From Candidatus Vogelbacteria bacterium CG10_big_fil_rev_8_21_14_0_10_51_16 (GTDB lineage: Bacteria; Patescibacteriota; Minisyncoccia; Phycocordibacterales; JACRKE01): a stretch of 16,646 bases of DNA. The stretch covers positions 1 through 16,646 of the forward strand of contig PCYI01000012.1 in the NCBI GenBank assembly GCA_002774795.1, written 5' to 3'. Shown here piece by piece: positions 1 through 5,845 of the stretch; within the stretch, counting starts at the first letter, position 1, and each line of letters begins with the position of its first letter. The position numbers and the translations under genes are program-made. Below the pieces are notes generated by a model. The model ran no database searches. It saw only the letters and a list, made by a program, of their open reading frames with translations, and was not told where the DNA came from.

Positions 1-150
1 CGCCAAGGGCGAAAGTACGGGATCCCGACTGCAAACGTCGGGACACAAACAATATCAAAGCACCAAATAAGAAATCTAAAAACGGATTCCGTCTCTCTTT
101 TCTCGATTTGGAGCATTCTGATTTGTTTCGTGCTTAGAGATTAGTGCTTC

Positions 151-180
151 GTGCTTTCCCGCATCGCGCTTCGCGTGATG
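151..180 (+). repeat. 30-nt repeat, copy in the 23S expansion
   Basis: A 30-nt word beginning GTGCTTTCCCGCATCGCGC and ending GCGTGATG is identical to 15593-15622 in the 16S V1 expansion. It forms a CCCGCATC/GATGCGGG hairpin with a GCGCTTCGCG tip. Here it closes an enlarged variable helix in front of the conserved GCCGCAG at 188. Confidence 0.9.
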
Positions 181-330
181 CGGGGGCCGCAGCGAAAGTT
201 TCTCTGGCGACTGTTTATCAAAAACACAGCTCCCTGCGAACTCGTAAGAGGAAGTATAGGGGGTGACGCCTGACCAATGCCAGAAGGTCAAACAATGGTG
301 TTGTGCATCTCACTGTCGTTCGATGCACCG

Positions 331-465
331 TGGAACATCGCGGACTATACGCGGAAGAACGCGGAAAGATACCAAAATACAGCAATGTATCGGTATTTTT
401 TCGCGACCTTCTGCGTTCGGTCTGCGTCATTCTGCGGCACCGAGCGAGAGTGAGGTGCATGGTGT
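331..465 (+). repeat. Imperfect inverted repeat expanding 23S helix 68 region
   Basis: Conserved 23S sequence stops after the GAAGGTCAA stretch (about 290) and resumes near 480. Between them, repeated ACGCGGA words on the left (343-365) face TCTGCGT/TTCTGCG words on the right (410-453), around AGATACC/GGTATTT, giving a long imperfect hairpin. Similar GCGGATT words recur at 3697-3718 and 15341-15372, so the segment resembles a dispersed repeat. Confidence 0.6.
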
Positions 466-515
466 CCGTTGTAAGCCCTGGTGAATGTCGGCGATAACTA
501 TAATCGTCCTAAGGT

Positions 516-785
516 TTCACTACGATACATATTATAAAGATATGTCAATAGTGGTGAAAGAGTTGGGACGATTGTAAGAAGTGTGATAAACAGAAGCAAA
601 ATACGTCATTAATAAAGTCGCTACCTAGCGTTGTGGTAACACAACGTATGCACGGGGCTCATATGAGAGACCATACGCCCCGCTCCCTAAAACTTTTGCT
701 TTGCAAAAGTTTGGGCGATCATTTTGTTTATAAAATGATTTAGCCTAAAATTACGGATGAAGACATGGTCCTTCGTGAATCGAAG
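516..785 (+). ncRNA. Group I intron 1 in 23S rRNA (E. coli position 1931), no ORF
   Basis: The exon reads CCTAAGGT up to 515 and resumes AGCGCAATTCC at 786, so the insertion follows U1931 in the conserved helix 71 region. The 5' exon ends in U and the intron ends in G (785), as group I introns require. A P7-like pairing joins GACCAT (about 690) with ATGGTC (about 767), inside the 3' core element AAGACATGGTCC. Compact hairpins sit between them, including an AAACTTTTG stem near 690-712 and an ATCATTTT stem near 718-740. There is no ORF at 270 nt. Position 1931 is a known group I site in Thermotoga and Simkania 23S. The P1 pairing was not resolved by eye. Confidence 0.87.
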
Positions 786-805
786 AGCGCAATTCCTTGT
801 CGGGT
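786..805 (+). other. 20-nt mini-exon of 23S rRNA between introns 1 and 2
   Basis: These 20 nt correspond to E. coli 23S positions 1932-1951 and include the base equivalent to m5U1939. They are flanked upstream by the terminal G of intron 1 and downstream by the first base of intron 2. Both neighbouring introns must splice correctly to place this short piece in the mature RNA. Confidence 0.9.
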
Positions 806-994
806 AAGAAAATTGCTCGTCGTGATGGTGACATCACGAACAAATTCGGCTTATAACGGTGAAGTCCTCGCGGGAGTTCTCTATGCAAGAGAGAACGTCG
901 AACGCAAGATAATACCGTGGGAAGTTGTCTCGAAAGAGATTAACCCCGTATCGACTGGAGTCACCGCTAACTAGCGGTGACAAAGATACTCAGC

Positions 995-1000
995 TATAAT
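995..1000 (+). promoter_or_regulatory. Candidate -10 box for the intron 2 endonuclease
   Basis: A perfect TATAAT ends seven bases before ATG 1007, so a transcript would begin at about the start codon. No -35 box is present at normal spacing: a GTGACA at 977 is too close, with a 12-nt spacer. The placement matches other genes in this window. Confidence 0.5.
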
Positions 1001-1006
1001 TATATT

Positions 1007-1501
1007 ATGGATGAGTATAATACGCCGACGCTAAGAAGAGAGTTGTCGAACTATATTTCTGGTTACGTTGATGGAGAAGGTTGCTTCTGCGTTTCTTTTT
1101 CAAAGAGACCGAAGCTTAATATGGGGTGGGAAGTAAAACCAAGTTTTGCGGTTGGTCAAAACTATGATCGTCGTGAAGTCTTGGATCTGATGATGGAGCA
1201 CTTCGCATGTGGATTTCTTCGTAGAGATTACGGAGACAAGACACTAAAGTATGAAATCAGGAGTTTAAAAGAGTTACTTTCAAAAGTAATTCCGCACTTC
1301 CTCGCCTTTCCTTTGAAATCCGCAAAACAGAAAGATTTTCTCTTGTTTGCAGATATTTGCGAACGTATGGGAAGATCTGAGCACCTTCACACTGAAGGAT
1401 TCAAAGCAATAGTCGATATCGCATGTCAGATGAATAGCTCCAGCAAACGGAGATATGCAAAATCTGAAGTGTTTGCGACCTCTTCTCAGATGAAGATATA
1501 G
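1007..1501 (+). CDS. LAGLIDADG homing endonuclease of intron 2
   Basis: A single-motif LAGLIDADG protein of 164 aa from the ATG at 1007. The motif is YISGYVDGEGCF (about residues 16-27), with the acidic catalytic residue in VDGEG. Family members with one motif act as homodimers that cut an intronless 23S allele so that the intron is copied in. ATG 1007 is preferred to the in-frame GTG at 977, which lies inside the P8 hairpin. ATG 1007 also sits seven bases after a perfect TATAAT (995-1000), which would give a leaderless message. No Shine-Dalgarno site is visible. The stop codon TAG (1499-1501) is part of the intron's S core element, so the last codons also encode the ribozyme core. Confidence 0.9.
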   Translation: MDEYNTPTLRRELSNYISGYVDGEGCFCVSFSKRPKLNMGWEVKPSFAVGQNYDRREVLDLMMEHFACGFLRRDYGDKTLKYEIRSLKELLSKVIPHFLAFPLKSAKQKDFLLFADICERMGRSEHLHTEGFKAIVDIACQMNSSSKRRYAKSEVFATSSQMKI

Positions 1502-2208
1502 TCAGTGCCTCTATGAAAATAGAGGGGAATCCCATCCGGCGCACGCGCGGGTGAGGAGGTACATGAAGTTCCGACGTGCACGAATGGCGTAACGACTGGA
1601 GAACTGTCTCGGGACACAGCTCGGTGAAAATACAATAGCGGTGAAGATGCCGCTTACCTGCAGTTAGACGGAAAGACCCCAGGAGCTTTACTGCAACTTG
1701 GTATTGGCTTTATGTGTGTACTGCGTAGCATAGGTGGGAGACTTTGAAGCGTCGCTTTTGGGTGGCGTGGAGTCGTCAGTGAAATACCACTCTGTACGTG
1801 TGTAAAGCCTAACCTGTACGGTAAAAACGTACGGCAACAGTGCCTGGTGGGCAGTTTTAGTGGGGCGCTATCCTCCCAAAAAGTAACGGAGGAGTTCATT
1901 AAGGTTGGCTAGGCGCGAATGGAAACCGTGCCGATAGTGCAATGGCAAAAGCCAGCTTGACTGTGAGACGTCAATGTCGAGCAGGTGCGAAAGCAGAACA
2001 TAGTGAACCGACAGTCCGTGTTAGACGCGGCTGAAGATCATCTGACAAAAGCTACCCTGGGGATAACAGGCTGGTTCCGCCCAAGAGTCCATATCGACGG
2101 CGGAGTTCGGCACCTCGATGTCGGCTCAACTTATCCTGGAGGTGGAGAAGCTTCCAAGGGTTTGGCTGTTCGCCAATTAAAAAGTTACGCGAGCTGGGTT
2201 CAGACCGT

Positions 2209-2550
2209 TTAGGGGGTCACGATTAACGAAATTCGACTTACGATTTACGATAAATGCATCTGCTGCATTCGTAAGTCGTACTTCGTAAATCGTAAGTCGC
2301 TGATTTTTTAAACAATCTGAACCCTTAGAGGTAAATGTGTGCGTGAAGTGACCAATCTGAATAATCACGGCGGCCATAAGCAGTGATGTTTATGGATTAA
2401 GTTAGTAAAATCGGTGGAATCCTTCTTTGATGTAGAAGGACAATACCGAGAGTTTCTTTCTCTGAGAAAGAAACTTGTAGAGACTGTACACTAACCATCT
2501 CTCTGAGATGATGATTCAGTCCATTCCACGCAGTAATGCGTGAAAAGAAG
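2209..2550 (+). ncRNA. Group I intron 3 in 23S rRNA (E. coli position 2593), no ORF
   Basis: The exon ends CAGACCGT at 2208 and resumes CGTGAGACAGG at 2551, placing the insertion after U2593, the same position as the I-CreI intron of Chlamydomonas chloroplasts. P1 can pair exon GACC-U with intron GGGGGUC just downstream. Core elements are visible: P (AATCGGTGGAATCC, about 2409), Q (AATACCGAGAG, 2442), a long P6-type hairpin (2451-2475), R (GTAGAGACTGTAC, 2478), a CATCTC/GAGATG P8 hairpin and S (TGATTCAGTCC, 2512), with GACT/AGTC as P7. No endonuclease is present. A long palindrome at 2234-2299 occupies a peripheral loop. Confidence 0.9.
2234..2299 (+). repeat. Palindromic repeat inside intron 3
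   Basis: Arms of 17 nt (CGACTTACGATTTACGA at 2234-2250 and its exact reverse complement at 2283-2299) enclose a further imperfect stem around AAATGCA/TGCATT. The same ACTTACGA and TCGTAAGT words recur in the gap after the sugar transferase gene (8361-8460), so this looks like a dispersed element that has entered a peripheral loop of the intron. Confidence 0.85.
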
Positions 2551-2613
2551 CGTGAGACAGGTTGGTCCCCTATCTACTGCAGGCGTGGAGCATTGAGGGG
2601 ATTTGTTCCTAGT

Positions 2614-3419
2614 AAAGTGATTGCTACTTCCCGCAGTAATGCGGGATGACAATTTGGCTAATAACGGTGAAATCTCGAAGTTTTTTGGTCTGTTGATAAC
2701 CAGTGTCGTCGTCGGTCCTTCGACAATGGTACAATTTACTTGAGGACCAGGATAACTTAGAGACAATACCGTGGGAAGTCGATCTACAATTGATTTAGCT
2801 TACATTGCCGGTTTTCTTGATGGAGACGGGAGCTTGATGCTCCAACTCAAAAAACGAAAAGATGGTCCAAGTAAATTTCGGTTTATGGCAACCATCTGCC
2901 TCTATCAAGACAGTCGGCACGATGAATCCCTAGCGTGGATTCAGAAGATTCTTCGCATCGGCTATCTTTCCAAAAGAAATGATGGCATGACGGAGCTGAG
3001 GGTGAATGGATTTGTACAGGTGCGGGACCTCCTTCGTGAGTTACTGCCGTACACTCGATTCAAAAAAGTACAAGCAAGGGCGTTGCATACGGCTTGTACG
3101 TTACTTAGCGAGAAGACATTGCGTAAGTTAAGCAAAGAAGAGTTAAAACAGCTGGTTTCTTTAATGTTGGTCATACAGCAAGAAAACTATGTCACCAAAA
3201 AGAAGAGAAGCCAAAAGGAGCTCTTTGAGATTTTAGGTTTGACCCCGTAACGACTGAGTCTATTCGCACAAGGCGGATAGACGAGATTTGTAGCTCATGG
3301 GCTATGAATAACACGCCGACACCCGACCCACTTCACTGGTGGAGGGTGAAGATATAGTCTGCGCACGTGGTGACACGTGAGAAAAAGCCTAGGACATGAA
3401 ATATGTTCGGCTGAAAGCG
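2614..3419 (+). ncRNA. Group I intron 4 in the 23S sarcin-ricin loop (E. coli position 2656), encodes a LAGLIDADG endonuclease
   Basis: The exon reads TTCCTAGT to 2613 and resumes ACGAGAGGACCGG at 3420, so the intron splits the sarcin-ricin loop after U2656. It ends in G (3419). P1 can form between exon UAGU and intron GCUA (2623). The core nearly matches intron 2: P (TAACGGTGAAATC, 2662), Q (AATACCGTGGGAAG, 2765), R (CCCCGTAACGACTGAG, 3243) and S (GAAGATATAGTC, 3348). The endonuclease ORF lies between Q and R, not between P8 and S as in intron 2. I do not recall a described group I intron at this site. Confidence 0.92.
2771..3250 (+). CDS. LAGLIDADG homing endonuclease of intron 4
   Basis: A 159-aa single-motif LAGLIDADG protein with DLAYIAGFLDGDGSL near the N-terminus (about residues 8-22); LDGDG supplies the acidic active-site residue. 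By family analogy it works as a homodimer that cleaves the uninterrupted sarcin-ricin loop gene sequence. The GTG at 2771 is the only plausible start after the upstream in-frame stop (2753). It lies inside the Q element, and the TAA stop (3248-3250) lies inside R, so both ends of the gene overlap ribozyme core sequence. No Shine-Dalgarno site or -10 box was found. It differs clearly in sequence from the intron 2 enzyme. Confidence 0.88.
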   Translation: MGSRSTIDLAYIAGFLDGDGSLMLQLKKRKDGPSKFRFMATICLYQDSRHDESLAWIQKILRIGYLSKRNDGMTELRVNGFVQVRDLLRELLPYTRFKKVQARALHTACTLLSEKTLRKLSKEELKQLVSLMLVIQQENYVTKKKRSQKELFEILGLTP

Positions 3420-3668
3420 ACGAGAGGACCGGAATGAACTGACCTCTGGTCTACCAGCTGTCCTGCCAAGGGCACCGCTGGGTAGCTATGTCGGGACGGG
3501 ATAATCTCTGAAAGCATCTAAGAGAGAAGCCCCCCCCAAGATTAGTGCTCGTTTGAGGCCCGTGAGAGATTATCACGTTGATAGGCGCTAGGTGTACGCG
3601 CAGTAATGCGTTGAGCCGAGGCGTACTAATAAGCCGAGTTTCCTATTAGGAAATGTGTAAACCACGAC

Positions 3669-3720
3669 GTCCGCCCATGGCGGACCGCAGATGTCCGCGG
3701 ATTGAACGCGGATTGACGCA
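3669..3720 (+). repeat. Palindrome and GCGGATT repeat in the 23S-tRNA spacer
   Basis: GTCCGCC (3669) and GGCGGAC (3679) form a tight hairpin around CATGG. It is followed by CGCGGATTGAACGCGGATT, a direct repeat of the GCGGATT word also seen in the 16S leader. Just upstream TTTCCTATTAGGAAA (about 3639-3653) makes another small hairpin near the 23S 3' end. Confidence 0.6.
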
Positions 3721-3779
3721 GACAATTCTTACTTCAAGTTTCAAAGATTGATGGTTGATATGTGGAAAGAGATCGGCTA

Positions 3780-3854
3780 TCCGAGGTAGCTCAACCGGTA
3801 GAGTAACCAGTGTCACCTGGTTGGATGCAGGTTCGAAGCCTGCCCTCGAAGCCA
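3780..3854 (+). tRNA. tRNA-Asp-like gene (anticodon GUC) with a 6-nt anticodon loop
   Basis: The cloverleaf reads acceptor TCCGAGG/CCTCGAA (one C-A mismatch at 2-71), U8-A9, D arm GCTC/GAGT, anticodon stem ACCAG/CTGGT, variable loop TGGAT, T arm GCAGG/CCTGC with TTCGAAG, discriminator G and encoded CCA. The anticodon loop reads UGUCAC. With U33 this presents GUC (Asp), and G73 agrees with Asp identity, but the loop has six bases where seven are standard. The gene sits between 23S and 5S, an unusual but possible place in an rRNA operon. It may be functional, degenerate, or affected by a one-base error. Confidence 0.75.
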
Positions 3855-3933
3855 CTTCTTTTCGAAGCTCTTTACTCGGGGCGTAAAGGACACGCCTCTA
3901 CATATCAGCCATCAATTTGTGTCTATCGAATTC

Positions 3934-4050
3934 TGTGTGTTGGTGGTTTGACGCGGTGGGTACACCTGGTCCCATTCCGAACCCAGTAGTTAAGCACCGT
4001 AGTGGCGATGGTACTTCTTTGGAGGGAGAGTAGCTAGCCGCCAACACACA
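3934..4050 (+). rRNA. rrf: 5S ribosomal RNA
   Basis: The gene is closed by a perfect 10-bp terminal stem, TGTGTGTTGG (3934) with CCAACACACA (4041). Inside are the conserved loop sequences GGTCCCATTCCGAACCC (about 3968) and GTAGTGGCGATGGTAC (about 3999), followed by GGGAGAGTAG. At 117 nt the length is normal for bacterial 5S. It is the last gene of this rRNA operon. Confidence 0.95.
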
Positions 4051-4084
4051 GCGTTTGATTCTTTTTCTGCCCGTGTCCACAGTG

Positions 4085-4103
4085 GCCCATTATGGGCTTT
4101 TTT
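4085..4103 (+). terminator. Rho-independent terminator of the rRNA operon
   Basis: GCCCA/TGGGC forms a short stem around TTA and is followed directly by six T. It lies 35 nt after the 5S gene and just before the promoter of the next gene. Confidence 0.8.
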
Positions 4104-4110
4104 GGTTTGT

Positions 4111-4119
4111 TGCTATGAT
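4111..4119 (+). promoter_or_regulatory. Extended -10 promoter giving a leaderless mRNA
   Basis: TGCTATGAT is an extended -10 (TGn plus TATGAT). Its last base is seven positions before ATG 4126, so transcription should start at the A of the start codon. It overlaps the downstream flank of the rRNA terminator; no clear -35 is seen. Confidence 0.65.
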
Positions 4120-4125
4120 GTAGCA

Positions 4126-5019
4126 ATGGAACCTACAAATTCCGAGCTAACAGCCTCTGGTCTGCAGAAAGACCCAACCAGCCCCTCCGAGACGAATTCT
4201 CCTCCTCTGCAAAATGTGGCAACCACCACTGCGCCACGCGTGGGGTGGGTGGTGCGTCGCCAGCTTACTTACCTGGCTTTTTTGGTTATTATCGTCGGAG
4301 GTCTTGGTTTTGGAGCGTACTCTCGCTTCGGTCCTCAACCAACCTGTATGGATCGCATACGCAATCAAGACGAGAGCGGTATTGACTGTGGCGGTGTCTG
4401 TGATCGCGTATGCCCTTTTGAGGTAGAAGACCTTGCGGTTGGCTGGAGTAAGGTTTTTCCATCCGGTAATGGTACCTATGACGTTGCGGCATTTCTCGTG
4501 AATCCTAATGCGGGTCACGGCGTTGCCGCTTTACAGTATCGCTTTACTCTTTACGATGCCCAAAACAAGCTTATTGCCGAGCGCGAGGGCGACACTTTTA
4601 TAAATCCTGATGAAGTGCTCGCTCTTTATGAGCCTGGAATTGTGACCGGTAACCGCGTACCAATAAGAGGCTATGTTCAGTTCCAGGGCCCTAATTACGA
4701 GATTGAGTGGCGTCGAGCAGAGACTCCTATTCGTCCGGTACTGTCTGTTTCTGACGTGGCTATCGGTGCCGGTAGTGTGCCTAGCTTGGTTGCTCAAGTG
4801 GGCAATCCCTCGGCCGTTGACGCCCTCGGTATTCAGGCCATTGCCGTGCTATTTGATAAAGATGCCATACCTCTGGCTGTTGCTTCTACTTATCTTGACC
4901 AGCTGGCCAGAGGAGATACTGTGCCCGTCACTTTTTTATGGAATGATTCGGACAGTATTGAAAATGCCGACGAGGCGCGTGTTTACCCACGTTCGGCAGT
5001 GAGAGGAATCGCGGAGTAG
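4126..5019 (+). CDS. Single-pass membrane protein with four-cysteine motif and FxLYD-like domains (paralogue 1)
   Basis: A 297-aa protein of unknown function. A Pro/Ser/Thr-rich N-terminus (1-40) precedes one membrane segment (about 46-66, LTYLAFLVIIVGGLGFGAY). A cysteine knot-like motif follows: C74, C88, C92, C96 in TCMDRIRNQDESGIDCGG and beyond, resembling the C-DG-(I/V)-(Q/K)NQDE-(S/T)G-(I/V)DCGG units of secreted proteins. The remainder looks like two beta-rich FxLYD-type domains (for example YRFTLYDAQNKLIAEREG). The bulk is predicted outside the membrane. ATG 4126 is chosen because of the correctly spaced -10 box; an upstream in-frame TTG (4102) lies in the terminator. It is followed by a paralogue and by a RodA-type gene, suggesting an envelope role. 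Confidence 0.88.
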   Translation: MEPTNSELTASGLQKDPTSPSETNSPPLQNVATTTAPRVGWVVRRQLTYLAFLVIIVGGLGFGAYSRFGPQPTCMDRIRNQDESGIDCGGVCDRVCPFEVEDLAVGWSKVFPSGNGTYDVAAFLVNPNAGHGVAALQYRFTLYDAQNKLIAEREGDTFINPDEVLALYEPGIVTGNRVPIRGYVQFQGPNYEIEWRRAETPIRPVLSVSDVAIGAGSVPSLVAQVGNPSAVDALGIQAIAVLFDKDAIPLAVASTYLDQLARGDTVPVTFLWNDSDSIENADEARVYPRSAVRGIAE

Positions 5020-5039
5020 CTGCCAGCGGTTGTGTTTTA

Positions 5040-5070
5040 GTGACATAAAACATAAAGCCCGTGCTATAAT
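5040..5070 (+). promoter_or_regulatory. Promoter for the second paralogue, near-leaderless
   Basis: GTGACA (5040) resembles a -35 box. TGCTATAAT (5062-5070) is a perfect extended -10, with a rather long 19-nt spacer. The expected start falls at about 5077-5078, the first base of the start codon. Confidence 0.75.
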
Positions 5071-5077
5071 AGCGTAT

Positions 5078-5842
5078 ATGTCGTCATGGAGCAGAGGAAG
5101 ACAGTTCTCTTATTTTTTTACCATTTTAGTGGTTTTATCTGTAGCTTCTTTGGGAACTTGGTACATTCGTAGCGCAGAACCTACCTGTTTTGACGGAGTC
5201 AAAAATCAAGACGAACAAGGGGTTGATTGTGGTGGCATCTGCGAACTAGTCTGTCGTGATTTTGCAAGCGTACCGATAGTATTCTGGTCTCAGGTTTTTC
5301 CCGTGCGAGCCGGCTATGTAGACGTCGCGGCACTTGTTGTGAATCCCAACACTTCTTTTGAAGCCAGGGTTGTTCCTTACCGCTTCATAGTCTATGACAA
5401 AAAAGATCGCCTTGTGGCCGAGCGCGCAGGAACCACTTTTTTATTGCCTGGCGAGAAGGTTGTTTTATTTGAGCCACTACTGGATGTAAAAGAGCGAGAT
5501 GTCGCCCGCACGTTTTTAGAGATTTCTCCGGGGCGCGCTCTTGTTTGGGAAAACGCGGGAAAGGGAAGAGTTGCGAGCCTCTCTTTTGTCAATCCGGTCA
5601 TTACTGTCGAGGAGGGTATAAGATTGACGGGAGTTATAAAAAACGAGTCCGCTTTCGTTGCCAAAGAGGTTGTGGCGACTGCCGTCCTTGACGATGCCTC
5701 CGGCAACGTTCTTGGTGTCAGTACGACAAAACTTTCCAGACTGGGTGCCCTTGCGGAAGAGGCGGTTACTTTTACTTGGCCCGCTTCATTTGAAAGACCG
5801 GTCACTTCTTCCAACGTATACCTTCATGTACCAAGAGAGTAG
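5078..5842 (+). CDS. Single-pass membrane protein with four-cysteine motif and FxLYD-like domains (paralogue 2)
   Basis: A 254-aa paralogue of the preceding gene. One membrane segment (about 10-29) is followed by TCFDGVKNQDEQGVDCGG with C37, C51, C55 and C59, the same C-x13-C-x3-C-x3-C spacing as in its neighbour, and by matching beta-rich segments (YRFIVYDKKDRLVAERAG against YRFTLYDAQNKLIAEREG). The proline-rich N-terminal tail of paralogue 1 is absent. ATG 5078 is preferred over an upstream in-frame start at 5030, which would precede the promoter. Only 3 nt separate its stop from the RodA-type gene, so the two are very likely cotranscribed. The molecular function is unknown. Confidence 0.88.
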   Translation: MSSWSRGRQFSYFFTILVVLSVASLGTWYIRSAEPTCFDGVKNQDEQGVDCGGICELVCRDFASVPIVFWSQVFPVRAGYVDVAALVVNPNTSFEARVVPYRFIVYDKKDRLVAERAGTTFLLPGEKVVLFEPLLDVKERDVARTFLEISPGRALVWENAGKGRVASLSFVNPVITVEEGIRLTGVIKNESAFVAKEVVATAVLDDASGNVLGVSTTKLSRLGALAEEAVTFTWPASFERPVTSSNVYLHVPRE

Positions 5843-5845
5843 TAT

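Larger units (their letters stand above)
806..1565 (+). ncRNA. Group I intron 2 in 23S rRNA (E. coli position 1951), encodes a LAGLIDADG endonuclease
   Basis: The exon ends in CGGGT at 805 and resumes AAGTTCCGACG at 1566; the intron ends with G. P1 can form between exon CGGGU and intron GCUCG, with the required U-G wobble at the splice site. Core elements follow in group I order: P (TAACGGTGAAGTC, 854), Q (AATACCGTGGGAAG, 911), R (CCCCGTATCGACTGG, 944), a perfect 8-bp P8 hairpin (961-980) and S (GAAGATATAGTC, 1492), with GACT/AGTC pairing as P7. The endonuclease gene fills the space between P8 and S. The site corresponds to L1951, described in Coxiella burnetii. Confidence 0.93.
1..3650 (+). 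rRNA. rrl: 23S ribosomal RNA, 3' part, interrupted by four group I introns
   Basis: This is the 3' portion of the large-subunit rRNA; the 5' part lies outside the window. Exons, recognised against remembered E. coli 23S, are 1-515, 786-805, 1566-2208, 2551-2613 and 3420 to about 3650. Landmarks include the domain IV stretch near 210-280, helix 69 (490-510), the GACGGAAAGACCCC region (about 1668), the GGGGATAACAGGCT peptidyl-transferase region (about 2060), the A-loop (about 2165) and the sarcin-ricin loop, split between 2613 and 3420. The exact 3' end is estimated from the distance after the conserved TACTAAT at 3624. Two variable helices (about 30-190 and 320-465) are expanded with imperfect inverted repeats. 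Once the introns are removed, the joined exons restore the conserved sequence at every junction. Confidence 0.96.

Noticed and set aside
1654..2377. Several ORFs of 66-81 aa on both strands across the 23S exon and intron 3
   Set aside because: They lie in conserved rRNA sequence or the intron core, have no recognisable domain and have no initiation signals.
3646..3855. Minus-strand ORF of 69 aa over the 23S end and tRNA
   Set aside because: It is the antisense of the tRNA (the MASRAGFEPASNQV type of false protein commonly predicted opposite tRNA genes).
4147..4518. Minus-strand 123-aa ORF and overlapping plus-strand ORF at 4214-4426
   Set aside because: Both are shadows of the membrane protein gene at 4126-5019, which has a clear promoter, membrane segment and paralogue.
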